NCBI GenBank assembly: GCA_004552115.1
Contig: SFPH01000148.1
Location: 1 to 7,648, forward strand
Length of the DNA: 7,648 nt
Direction of reading: 5' to 3'
Source of the DNA: Bacteroidales bacterium
Lineage (GTDB): Bacteria; Bacteroidota; Bacteroidia; Bacteroidales; UBA932
Shown here: one piece after another, positions 1-6,639 of the stretch
Layout of the letters: every line of letters starts with the position of its first letter
Position numbering within the stretch: position 1 is the first letter of the stretch
Notes under the pieces: model-generated
Databases searched by the model: none
Told to the model about the DNA's origin: nothing
The model's input: the letters and a program-made list of their open reading frames with translations, nothing else
Translations under genes and position numbers: made by a program

Positions 1-1214
1 GGGAAATCTATGCGCTGAAACCTGCCAAATCATTGAAATTCAGAATCCAGGACCTCCTGGGCAACAATGTCGTGAGCCAGGTGGTGGACATATCCGCAGA
101 GACATCCGTGGTCCGGGTGAAGGGCTATGTGGGCCGTCCCGACCAGGCGAGGAAAACCCTCGGGAACCAGTTCTTCTTCGTCAACGGCAGGTATTTCCGC
201 AGTCCGTATTTCCACAAGGCGGTGATGAACGCCTATGACAATCTCCTGCCTCCGGGCGCCACGCCTTCCTATTTCATCTACCTGGAAGCCGACCCGCATT
301 CAATAGATCCTTCCTATTTCATCTACCTGGAAGCCGACCCGCATTCAATAGATGTCAACATCCATCCTACCAAGACTGAGATCAAGTTCGAGGAGGACAA
401 TGTCATATTCCAGATAATATACGCCTGCATAAAGGAATCCATAGGCCGCAATTCGTTCGGGGCCAGCATTGACTTCAACAGGGAAGACATGCCGGAACTC
501 CCCGTCCTGAGCAAGGATTTCTCCGGTTTCCAGCCGGAAGCGCCGGCCCCATCGGTGTCCTATGACCCTGATTACAACCCGTTTGACGCACCTGCGGGCG
601 GGGGAAGCCGGGATGAGTCCCGGGGAACTTCCGGGAACTCCGGCATCGATACGTCCGCTCCGCTCGTCATTGACAGGAAGTACATAGTCTCGTCAGGAAA
701 GGAGGGAATGGTGCTGACAAGCATCCGGAGGGCCAGGGAAAGAGTCCTGTACGACAGATTCCTCGCCGCATTGAGGGGAGGGGAGCACGTAAGCCAGGCT
801 GCGCTTTTCCCGGTTCAGGTCAATGTGGGAGTGGAAAACAGGCTGATTTTCGACGACCATGCGGAGATGCTCTCCAGCCTCGGCTTCGACATCTCTCCGT
901 TCGGCAATGACACCATAGTCGTGAACGGAATGCCGGAAGGTTTCCAGGTGGACCAGAGCAGCGTCGAATCCGCGATGGCTGATGTCCTGATAATACTGTC
1001 GGAGAGCGGGACAGGCCTTCAGGAAATGATGGAATCCTCTATGGCCGAGAAGTTTGCGAGAATGGCTGCGGCCGGATGCAAGGACATTGAGACATCGGCG
1101 GAAGCGTCTTCCCTGATTGATTCCCTGTACTCGAGCTCCAACCCGGAATTCACCCCCGGCGGGCGCAGGACAATGAGACTGCTCACCTCAGCCGACATTG
1201 AAAAGATGATTTGA
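1..1214 (+). CDS. mutL: DNA mismatch repair protein MutL, 5'-truncated by the window edge
   Basis: MutL is the ATP-dependent matchmaker that couples MutS mismatch recognition to downstream repair. The reading frame (codons from base 3) is open to the window start, so the TTG at 33 is not the true start; about 403 residues are visible and the GHKL ATPase core is missing. Seen: the end of the transducer domain with FFFVNGRYFRSPYFHKAV (about 171-224) and the hallmark DVNIHPTKTEIKF (351-389). A variable Pro/Gly/Ser-rich linker follows (about 530-660), then the C-terminal dimerisation domain (about 670-1214). Two oddities: an exact 45-bp in-frame tandem duplication just before DVNIHPTK, and SIRRARERVLYDR (720-758) where endonuclease-type MutL proteins have DQHxxxER. 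CPHGRP is also not recognisable near the C-terminus (SSSNPEFTPGGRR). Identity is secure; whether the protein is active is unclear. Confidence 0.95.
   Translation, partial: EIYALKPAKSLKFRIQDLLGNNVVSQVVDISAETSVVRVKGYVGRPDQARKTLGNQFFFVNGRYFRSPYFHKAVMNAYDNLLPPGATPSYFIYLEADPHSIDPSYFIYLEADPHSIDVNIHPTKTEIKFEEDNVIFQIIYACIKESIGRNSFGASIDFNREDMPELPVLSKDFSGFQPEAPAPSVSYDPDYNPFDAPAGGGSRDESRGTSGNSGIDTSAPLVIDRKYIVSSGKEGMVLTSIRRARERVLYDRFLAALRGGEHVSQAALFPVQVNVGVENRLIFDDHAEMLSSLGFDISPFGNDTIVVNGMPEGFQVDQSSVESAMADVLIILSESGTGLQEMMESSMAEKFARMAAAGCKDIETSAEASSLIDSLYSSSNPEFTPGGRRTMRLLTSADIEKMI
264..353 (+). repeat. Perfect 2 x 45-bp tandem duplication inside mutL
   Basis: Bases 264-308 and 309-353 are identical and directly adjacent. 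Each encodes the 15 residues PSYFIYLEADPHSID, so the frame is kept. From memory, related MutL proteins have this segment once, immediately before VNIHPTK, so the second copy is probably a recent insertion in this lineage or an assembly duplication. The complete absence of synonymous differences supports recency. Confidence 0.97.
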
Positions 1215-1254
1215 AAACATTGCCCGCTGCCTGCGGACAGTTAAAGAAAAGATA

Positions 1255-1947
1255 ATGGGATATTACAATTACGACAATTACGGAAACGGCCGCGGCGGCT
1301 TCCTCCAGATGCTTCCGCCGGCCACCAGGCATATCATAATCATAAACCTGCTTCTGTTCGTCGCCACTCTCATCAATGAGGATTTCATGGTGAGGAACTT
1401 CGCGATGTTCTATCCGTCCTCGCCTCTTTTCAGGCCCTGGCAGATTCTGACCCACATGTTCATGCACGGCGGCTTCTGGCACGTGTTCTTCAACATGTAC
1501 ACATTCTTCATATTCGGAACTGTGCTGGAGAGGGCTCTGGGCACGAAGAGATTCCTGATATTCTATTTTGTCACCGGCCTCGGGGCCGCCGCCCTGCATA
1601 CCGGGGTGGAATGGATTCAGGCCAGCGTTTACCTCTCATCAGGAACGCCTGCGGCAATGTCATCCTACTACGACCTTCTCAGAACCCCCGTGCTTGGAGC
1701 ATCAGGCGCGATCTACGGCGTGCTTATAGGCTATGCGATGTTCTATCCGAATTCCATACTGACCCTGATATTCCCGCCGGTATCATTGAAGGCCAAGTGG
1801 TTCGTGCTGATTTTCGCCGGCATTGAACTTCTCACGGGAGTCACGGGCACGGCTGACGGTGTCGCCCACTTCGCACATCTGGGAGGAATGCTCTTCGGCT
1901 GGCTGCTCATACTCTGGTGGCGCAAACGCGGCAAACTCTATTACTGA
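1255..1947 (+). CDS. Rhomboid family intramembrane serine protease
   Basis: A 230-residue polytopic membrane protein of the rhomboid family, which cleaves transmembrane substrates within the bilayer. Six or so hydrophobic segments are visible: roughly residues 26-42, 74-91, 99-116, 147-165, 182-197 and 203-220. The catalytic features are present. HGGFWHVFFNM (71-81) supplies the oxyanion-side H76 and N80, GASGAIYG carries the nucleophile S150, and AHFAHLGG carries the general base H208. It is therefore probably an active protease. The N-terminus is a short Tyr/Asn/Gly-rich cytoplasmic leader. The ATG lies 40 nt after the mutL stop and is preceded by an A-rich stretch rather than a clear Shine-Dalgarno, which is usual in Bacteroidota. 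As I recall, related genomes often have two rhomboid genes here; only one is present. The substrate is unknown. Confidence 0.93.
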   Translation: MGYYNYDNYGNGRGGFLQMLPPATRHIIIINLLLFVATLINEDFMVRNFAMFYPSSPLFRPWQILTHMFMHGGFWHVFFNMYTFFIFGTVLERALGTKRFLIFYFVTGLGAAALHTGVEWIQASVYLSSGTPAAMSSYYDLLRTPVLGASGAIYGVLIGYAMFYPNSILTLIFPPVSLKAKWFVLIFAGIELLTGVTGTADGVAHFAHLGGMLFGWLLILWWRKRGKLYY

Positions 1948-1958
1948 TCCCGCAGACG

Positions 1959-3023
1959 ATGGGAAGGAAAAACGGGAAAACAATGAGGAAGAAAGGAAAG
2001 AAACACGGAATCTTCTTCGGAATCACATCGCTGTCGAGCTATGTCAATCCTGCCAAAGCCTGGTTCATGACGCTTTTCGGCCTCCTCTATGCCCCGATTC
2101 TGACGGTCAATCTCGTCCTCCTTGTCTGGGCCCTGTTCCGCCGCTCCCGAGCCTTCATCATTCCCCTCGTCGCCATTCTCCCGTCGGTTTTCATAATCGG
2201 GAAATATTACCGTCCGGCATCCGGGACAGTGTCTGAGGATGAGAGGGATCTGCGGATTATCACATACAATGTAGGAAGGTTCTCCCTTTCTCAGGATGAG
2301 AGCTTCTCCTCGTGGAAGGAATGCAGGGACTCGGTGATGGAATATCTGAAGTCCAGGGATGCCGACATCATCTGCCTTCAGGAGTTCCAGAGCGAGAGCG
2401 TCGAGGCCATGACATTGTATCTCGACAGGACAATGAAGGGTTACAGGATCAATTATTTCGTGAACGAGGGCCCCGGATACTGTTCCGGCAATGTCACCCT
2501 GAGCAGGACCCCTGTCCGGAACAAAGGCCGCATATCGTTCGAGAACAGCGCCAACCTTGCATTCTATACAGACCATGAGGTGGGCGGAGATGTGCTGAGG
2601 GTTTACAACTGCCATTTCCAGAGTTACGGAATCTCCCTCTCCCGCCTGGCCGAATCCATGGAAGCGGATTACAAGAAGACCGTGAGGGAGACCGAGGACA
2701 AGATGAAGCGCTCCATAATCCGGAGGCCGGAGCAGGTCGAGCAGGTGATGGAGAGCATTGACAGCTGTCCTGTCGGGGCGATTGTGGCCGGAGATTTCAA
2801 CGACACTCCGATGTCCTACACCTATTACCGTCTCTGCAGGGGGCGGAAGGATTCATTCGAGGAGGCCGGCAGCGGCAGCGGAGCCACATATTCCCGTCTC
2901 AAGCCGTTTCTCAGGATTGACTATGTGCTCTTCCCCGACATTTACGATGCAGTCTCACATAAAGTTGAACAAAAGAAATACTCCGACCATTATCCGGTCG
3001 AAGCCGTGATCAATATGAAATAA
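1959..3023 (+). CDS. Membrane-anchored endonuclease/exonuclease/phosphatase (EEP) family protein
   Basis: A 354-residue protein with a very basic N-terminus (many Lys/Arg in residues 1-16), two hydrophobic segments (about 36-59 and 65-81) and a C-terminal EEP (DNase I-like) metal-dependent phosphohydrolase domain from about residue 97. The EEP signature residues are all present: N104 in ITYNVGRF, E142 in LQEF, D279 and N281 in GDFND, and D343-H344 in SDHYPV. The fold covers nucleases and lipid/sugar phosphatases, so the substrate cannot be named; a membrane-tethered catalytic domain is inferred. I chose ATG 1959, 12 nt after the rhomboid stop. ATG 1983 is an alternative, and the GTG at 1917, which overlaps the rhomboid gene, is less likely. 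Family members I recall carry one more N-terminal transmembrane helix, which looks reduced here (FFGITSLSSYV). Confidence 0.88.
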   Translation: MGRKNGKTMRKKGKKHGIFFGITSLSSYVNPAKAWFMTLFGLLYAPILTVNLVLLVWALFRRSRAFIIPLVAILPSVFIIGKYYRPASGTVSEDERDLRIITYNVGRFSLSQDESFSSWKECRDSVMEYLKSRDADIICLQEFQSESVEAMTLYLDRTMKGYRINYFVNEGPGYCSGNVTLSRTPVRNKGRISFENSANLAFYTDHEVGGDVLRVYNCHFQSYGISLSRLAESMEADYKKTVRETEDKMKRSIIRRPEQVEQVMESIDSCPVGAIVAGDFNDTPMSYTYYRLCRGRKDSFEEAGSGSGATYSRLKPFLRIDYVLFPDIYDAVSHKVEQKKYSDHYPVEAVINMK

Positions 3024-3027
3024 AGAA

Positions 3028-3613
3028 ATGGGAAATGTCAATGACGGGGCCGTTGCAAAGGCCCTTGAAGTCCTCCGCGCCGGAGGTGTGATACTCTATC
3101 CTACGGACACGATCTGGGGAATCGGCTGCGATGCCACCAACCCTAAGGCCGTGGCCCGGGTCTATGAAATGAAGAAACGTGCCGACAGCAAGGCGCTAGT
3201 CCTTCTCGCCTCCGACCTGGATATGATATGCAGGTATGTCAGGGAGATTCCGGACATGGCCATACAGCTGGTTGAGGTCAATGACAGCCCGATGACTATC
3301 ATCTACCCGGAAGCCATTGCCGGCAAGTTTCCTCGCATGGAATGTGGTTGCGGAAGACGGCAGCGTGGCAATGAGAATACCGGATATGGATTTCTGCAAG
3401 GTATTGATACACAAGCTTGGACGCCCGATTGTATCCACTTCTGCAAATATTTCCGGAGAGCCGTCTCCGAAGAAGTTCGCCGACATCCCGGAGCCGATAA
3501 GGTCGGCCGTGGACCATATCGTGGACCCTGCCGAAGAGAAGAATTCCACAGGCAAGGCATCGCAGATAATCAAGGTCGGCATTGACGGGCAGATCTGCAT
3601 AATAAGGAGCTGA
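3028..3613 (+). pseudogene. tsaC: Threonylcarbamoyl-AMP synthase (Sua5/YrdC/TsaC family), frameshifted
   Basis: This family makes threonylcarbamoyl-AMP from Thr, bicarbonate and ATP for the t6A37 modification of ANN-decoding tRNAs. The N-terminal part is in the frame of ATG 3028: YPTDTIWGIGCDA (residues 24-36), MKKRADSKALVLL (48-60) with the KxR-type motif, and SPMTIIYPEA ending near 3315. The rest is in the next frame, from about 3331 (LAWNVVAEDGSVAMRIP) through STSANISGEPSPKKF with the SxN motif, to TGA 3611-3613. The break lies within about 3314-3335, where a TTT run sits at 3328-3330. Removing one base restores about 194 residues, a normal family length. Uncorrected, frame 1 runs to 3585 with an unrelated Arg/Gly-rich tail. 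Because t6A synthesis is usually essential, a sequencing or assembly error is at least as likely as a real pseudogene. ATG 3028 lies 4 nt after the preceding stop. Confidence 0.88.
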
Positions 3614-3614
3614 T

Positions 3615-4287
3615 ATGGAGATTTTCTGGACAGACAGGATAGAGGCGGGGCTCTGCCTTCTCGGAGAAGAGGAGTCGGCGCATTGCGTCAGGGTGCTGAG
3701 ACACAGGGAGGGGGACAATGTCTGCGTCATTGACGGCGCCGGCACAATGTACGAATGCGTTCTCTCCCAGGCTTCCCCGAAGGCCGCAGTCGCCAGGATT
3801 GAAAAGGCCAATCCGGGATGGGGCTCTCATCCCTACAGGCTGGAGATGGCTGTCTGCCCGACCAAGAACATCGACAGATACGAATGGTTTGTGGAAAAGG
3901 CCACCGAGGTCGGTGCTGACAGGTTTGTCCCGGTCATAGGAGAACATTCCGAGAGGAAGGTGCTCAAGACGGAAAGGCTGCGCAGAATAGTGCTTTCGGC
4001 TGCCAAGCAATCCCTCAAGGCGGCTGTGCCTGAGATTGCGGAACCGCTGACAGTCAAGGAGTTCATTGCTTCTGTGGCGGATTCTCCAGCATTGAAGATG
4101 ATTGCCTGCTGCTTCGAGGAGGCGGGAGTACATTGTCCTGATAGGTCCGGAAGGAGATTTTTCCAGGGAAGAGGTAAGGCTTGCGATAGAGGCGGGCTTC
4201 ATTCCCGTCCATTTGGGAGAATCCCGTCTCCGCACCGAGACAGCGGCCCTTGCGGCGGTCTTTGCAGCTTACTATAACAATATTTGA
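3615..4287 (+). pseudogene. rsmE: 16S rRNA (uracil1498-N3)-methyltransferase RsmE, frameshifted
   Basis: RsmE is a SPOUT-class methyltransferase that makes m3U1498 in 16S rRNA using S-adenosylmethionine. The first frame, from ATG 3615, carries the PUA-like N-terminal domain (residues 1 to about 70) and the start of the SPOUT domain: CPTKNIDRYEWFVEKATEVGADRFVPV, then SERKVLKTERLRRIVLSAAKQS. Near 4125 the frame changes. The C-terminal knot (EYIVLIGPEGDFSREEV, then LGESRLRTETAALAAV) is read from about 4126 to TGA 4285-4287. Dropping one G of the GGG at 4124-4126 rejoins the frames at about 223 residues. However, the stretch between CCFEEA and IGPEGDF looks roughly 10-20 residues shorter than in relatives I remember, so a deletion of 3n+2 bases fits as well as a one-base insertion. 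Unrepaired, the protein loses the cofactor-binding knot. The start is 1 nt after the tsaC stop. Confidence 0.88.
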
Positions 4288-4289
4288 TT

Positions 4290-4790
4290 ATGCTGATAGG
4301 TGTCATTTCAGATACACACGGGGTATTCAGCCCCGAAATCAGGGAGTTTCTATCTCCGGTCGACCAGCTTTGGCACGCCGGGGACTTCGGAGGCGGGCTT
4401 GAGTTCGCTGACTCGATAGCTGCCTTCAAGCCGCTGATGGCCGTGCACGGCAACTGTGACGGCCAGGATATCCGCCGGGTCTATCCGGAGTACAGATGCT
4501 TCGAGTGCGAAGGGCGGAAAATCCTTCTGAAGCATATCGGAGGCCGGCCCGGCCACTATGACCTGAAGGCATTGGCCCTCATCGACCGGTACAGGCCCGA
4601 CATCTTCGTCTGCGGGCATTCCCACATATTGCTCGTGCAGAATGACAAGAGCAGCAATCTTCTCCACATCAATCCCGGAGCCTGCGGCAATCAGGGCTGG
4701 CATATCGAGCGGACCGCATTGAGATTCCGCATAGACAATGGAGAAATACACGATATGGAACTTTTCCGACTTCCGCGTACTACAAGATAA
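4290..4790 (+). CDS. YfcE/MJ0936-type metallophosphoesterase
   Basis: A 166-residue calcineurin-like phosphoesterase of the small YfcE/MJ0936 group, normally cytoplasmic and acting on phosphodiesters with two bound metals. The full metal-ligand set is visible: D8 and H10 (SDTHG), D32 (HAGDFG), N55 (HGNCD), H82 (LKHIGG), and H110 and H112 (CGHSH). The length is normal and no extra domain is present. The start is ATG 4290, 2 nt after the rsmE stop; the TTG at 4284 in the same frame would overlap rsmE and is not needed. The tight spacing suggests translational coupling with the upstream tRNA/rRNA modification genes. The physiological substrate of this family is poorly defined, so I give no gene symbol. 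Confidence 0.92.
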   Translation: MLIGVISDTHGVFSPEIREFLSPVDQLWHAGDFGGGLEFADSIAAFKPLMAVHGNCDGQDIRRVYPEYRCFECEGRKILLKHIGGRPGHYDLKALALIDRYRPDIFVCGHSHILLVQNDKSSNLLHINPGACGNQGWHIERTALRFRIDNGEIHDMELFRLPRTTR

Positions 4791-4797
4791 ACACCAT

Positions 4798-6168
4798 ATG
4801 GACAGAACAGTATTAAGGTCAATTGCATCGGCAGCGATGCTCGTTATTGCAGCAGGAGCAGCCTGCGCATCATCAGTAAGCCTTTCCGGAGGGCCTGGAG
4901 ATAATCCGGAGGACTTTTTCTCCGCCCGTCTGGCAGGCGGCAGGACAGGATACGTTTCCTCCCGCAAGTTCACCAAATCCGAGACTGAAGCCGTGAGGGC
5001 AGATGTCTGGGCATACTGGAAGGCCGCAAATGAGAATTTCAGCGAAGAGAAGCTCCAGCCCCTCATCCCTATGAGCTGGGACGGATCGGGACTCTGGAAC
5101 ATCCCTGCCGAGCTTGAACCGGATGCGAAGATGCCTTACTACTGGTGTTCGAGGGGCCCGGCATCGGAGAACGGCTACAGGACATTCATCTACCTCCACG
5201 GCTCCGGCAATCCGGACAGGGAGTGGCAGAACGGCCTCATACTCTCATCCCAGTTCCAGGACTCCTCCGCATTCTTTGTCCCGAAAATTCCGAATACCGG
5301 TTCATACTACCGCTGGTGGCAGAAAGGCAAGCAGTATGCGTGGGAGAAATTCATCCGTCTCGGGGTGCTCTCGGGCGAGATTGACCCGGACAGACTCTTC
5401 TTCATCGGCATCTCCGAGGGAGCATACGGCAGCCAGCGTCTTGCATCCTATTATGCTGATTATCTGGCAGGTGCGGGTCCTATTGCGGGAGGTGAGCCTC
5501 TGAAGAACGCTCCTGTGGAGAACTGCGCCAACATCGCATTCTCATTCCGTACAGGCTCTGAGGACAAGATGTTCTACAGGGACATCCTCACCGGGTACAC
5601 CAGGGATGAGTTCGACCGCTTTGAGAAGGAGCATCCGGGATACTATGTCCACAACATCGAGGTCGTACCGGGCGCCGACCACCATTCCGTCGGCTATTTC
5701 AACACGACCCCGTGGCTCAAGGATTTCGTGCGCAATCCGTATCCTAAATATGTGAATTGGGAGAACTTCGAGATGGACGGCAACAAGCGAGACTGCTTCT
5801 ACAACCTTGCCGTTGAGGAGCCGGAACTTGAGAGCGGCCGTCGCCGCCATTACGAAATGACAATTGAGGGCAATGTGGTGAATATCAATGTCAATGATGT
5901 CGAATACACTACTACGCAGACTGACCCTGTCTATGGCATCGAGATGAAGTTTGACAAGTCATATTACCCTGCCAAGGGAGGTTCCGTGACCATATATCTC
6001 AGCGACGAGCTGCTTGACCTGGACAGCAAGGTGACGGTGAATCTGAACGGCAGGCGCGTCTGGAGAGGCCGTCTTTCCAGGCGTCTTGAGGATGTCGTGA
6101 ACAGCTGCGCCCTGTTCGGGGACCCGAGGCGTCTCTATACCGCATCCGTGAGAATAGACGTGAAATAG
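4798..6168 (+). CDS. Secreted alpha/beta-hydrolase-like protein with an uncharacterised C-terminal domain
   Basis: A 456-residue protein. The first about 25 residues look like a Sec signal peptide (MDRT, hydrophobic AAMLVIAAGAACA, then SSVS); the Cys has Gly at -3, so a lipoprotein is less likely. The middle (about 115-330) resembles esterase/peptidase-type alpha/beta hydrolases. FIYLHGSGNP is the oxyanion-loop motif (H134-G135), GISEGAYG holds the candidate nucleophile S206, TGSEDK holds a possible acid D256, and GADHHSVGYFNTTPW holds the candidate H295 or H296. After about residue 345 comes a beta-rich, charged tail of about 110 residues (EMTIEGNVVNINVNDVEY, then GGSVTIYLSDELLD) that I do not recognise. 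I chose ATG 4798, which gives a clean signal peptide 7 nt after the previous stop; the in-frame ATG 4738 lies inside the preceding gene. The substrate is unknown; an extracytoplasmic esterase or peptidase is inferred. Confidence 0.82.
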   Translation: MDRTVLRSIASAAMLVIAAGAACASSVSLSGGPGDNPEDFFSARLAGGRTGYVSSRKFTKSETEAVRADVWAYWKAANENFSEEKLQPLIPMSWDGSGLWNIPAELEPDAKMPYYWCSRGPASENGYRTFIYLHGSGNPDREWQNGLILSSQFQDSSAFFVPKIPNTGSYYRWWQKGKQYAWEKFIRLGVLSGEIDPDRLFFIGISEGAYGSQRLASYYADYLAGAGPIAGGEPLKNAPVENCANIAFSFRTGSEDKMFYRDILTGYTRDEFDRFEKEHPGYYVHNIEVVPGADHHSVGYFNTTPWLKDFVRNPYPKYVNWENFEMDGNKRDCFYNLAVEEPELESGRRRHYEMTIEGNVVNINVNDVEYTTTQTDPVYGIEMKFDKSYYPAKGGSVTIYLSDELLDLDSKVTVNLNGRRVWRGRLSRRLEDVVNSCALFGDPRRLYTASVRIDVK

Positions 6169-6188
6169 TCACAATCCGCTTCCTCTTG

Positions 6189-6231
6189 TTCGGGCGACTC
6201 CGCTTACAGATTGTAAGAAGGGTCGCCCGAA
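6189..6231 (+). terminator. Long imperfect hairpin after the hydrolase gene, terminator-like
   Basis: A perfect 10-bp outer stem (TTCGGGCGAC at 6189-6198 against 6222-6231) encloses a G.T and a C-G pair, a 2x2 mismatch, and a perfect 6-bp inner stem (CTTACA 6203-6208 against TGTAAG 6212-6217) closed by a 3-nt loop. The result is an almost continuous 18-bp hairpin. It sits 20 nt after the stop and is probably the end of the mutL-hydrolase transcription unit. No T-run follows, so it may protect the 3' end or act with Rho rather than as a classic intrinsic terminator. Confidence 0.65.
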
Positions 6232-6326
6232 ATGCATTCATTCAGCGGCGATGCCACATATTCATCCACTTAAAAAGATTTAATAATGAATGTTTTACGT
6301 TTTATGCAAGATAAATCAAAAATTTC

Positions 6327-6357
6327 TTTGCATATTCTAAAAAACTATGTACTTTTG
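6327..6357 (+). promoter_or_regulatory. Bacteroidota primary-sigma promoter for the Cys-repeat lipoprotein gene
   Basis: TTTG (6327-6330) and TACTTTTG (6350-6357, a full match to TAnnTTTG) are separated by exactly 19 nt, the spacing described for the Bacteroides -33/-7 promoter. Transcription would begin at about 6363-6366, giving a leader of roughly 35 nt before ATG 6400. The surrounding 6260-6400 stretch is markedly AT-rich compared with its neighbours. Confidence 0.85.
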
Positions 6358-6399
6358 CCGCTCGAACGTATGTTTAATCAGTTTTTTAGTGTACAGACC

Positions 6400-6612
6400 A
6401 TGAAAAAGGTATTTATGTCTTTCGCAGTAGTTGCTGTTATGGTTGCTGCTGCATCTTGCGGAAACTGCTGCAAGAAGTCTTCTGAGGCTGCTGCTGAAGA
6501 GGCTGCAGTAGAGACAAAGGCTGACAGCTGCGCTGCTTGCGCTGACAGCTGTGCTGCTTGTGCCGACAGCTGCGCCGCTTGTGCTGACAGCTGCGCTGCT
6601 TGCGCTGAATAA
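6400..6612 (+). CDS. Small cysteine-rich repeat lipoprotein (hypothetical)
   Basis: A 70-residue predicted lipoprotein of unknown function. The start MKKVFMSFAVVAVMVAAASC is a lipoprotein-type signal with the acylated Cys at residue 20. It is followed by GNCCKK, an acidic Ala/Glu linker (about 27-40), and four exact ADSCAAC heptads ending in AE. Eleven of 70 residues are Cys; the tail alternates C-x2-C and C-x3-C, which suggests metal binding or thiol chemistry at the cell envelope, though that is inference. The reading frame extends up to 6286, but the promoter at 6327-6357 lies inside that extension, so ATG 6400 is chosen. The gene is monocistronic, with its own promoter and a strong terminator, and uses AT-richer, GCT-rich codons unlike its neighbours. 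Small Cys-rich lipoproteins with similar leaders occur in Bacteroidales as I recall, but I know no characterised member. Confidence 0.82.
   Translation: MKKVFMSFAVVAVMVAAASCGNCCKKSSEAAAEEAAVETKADSCAACADSCAACADSCAACADSCAACAE
6520..6603 (+). repeat. Four 21-bp tandem repeats encoding ADSCAAC
   Basis: Units are 6520-6540, 6541-6561, 6562-6582 and 6583-6603. Units 1 and 4 are identical. Unit 2 differs from unit 1 at two bases and unit 3 at three, all at third codon positions and all synonymous. The heptad is therefore conserved in protein while the DNA has drifted, and the copy number could change by slippage or recombination without breaking the frame. Confidence 0.95.
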
Positions 6613-6639
6613 TCATAGCGGTTATTCATTTTTGGGAAT

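Larger units (their letters stand above)
6169..6399 (+). other. Intergenic region between the hydrolase and Cys-repeat genes
   Basis: This 231-nt gap holds the hairpin at 6189-6231 and the promoter at 6327-6357. Apart from these I see only an AT-rich stretch (about 6265-6350) that may be an upstream promoter element. No small ORF with a convincing start and no RNA gene is visible. Confidence 0.7.

Noticed and set aside
1221..1245. Small inverted repeat (CCGC / GCGG) between mutL and the rhomboid gene
   Set aside because: Only 4 bp of stem and no T-run; it cannot be told from chance in GC-rich sequence.
1941..2615. Long antisense ORF (224 aa) under the EEP gene
   Set aside because: Shadow of a well-supported + strand gene in GC-rich sequence; no recognisable motif.
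3314..4135. Programmed frameshifting in tsaC and rsmE
   Set aside because: No known slippery signal or stop codon sits at either junction, the unshifted frames run on for long stretches, and neither family is known to use recoding.
3570..4235. Long antisense ORF (221 aa) under rsmE
   Set aside because: No family motif; the + strand carries clear RsmE motifs across the same bases.
4738..4797. Earlier start (ATG 4738) for the secreted hydrolase
   Set aside because: It overlaps the metallophosphoesterase gene and hides a good signal peptide that begins at ATG 4798.
6286..6399. An N-terminal extension of the Cys-rich protein starting at ATG 6286
   Set aside because: It would place the strong promoter (6327-6357) inside the coding region and bury the lipoprotein signal peptide internally.
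6520..6603. CRISPR-like array
   Set aside because: The repeats are adjacent with no spacers, in frame, and encode a regular peptide.
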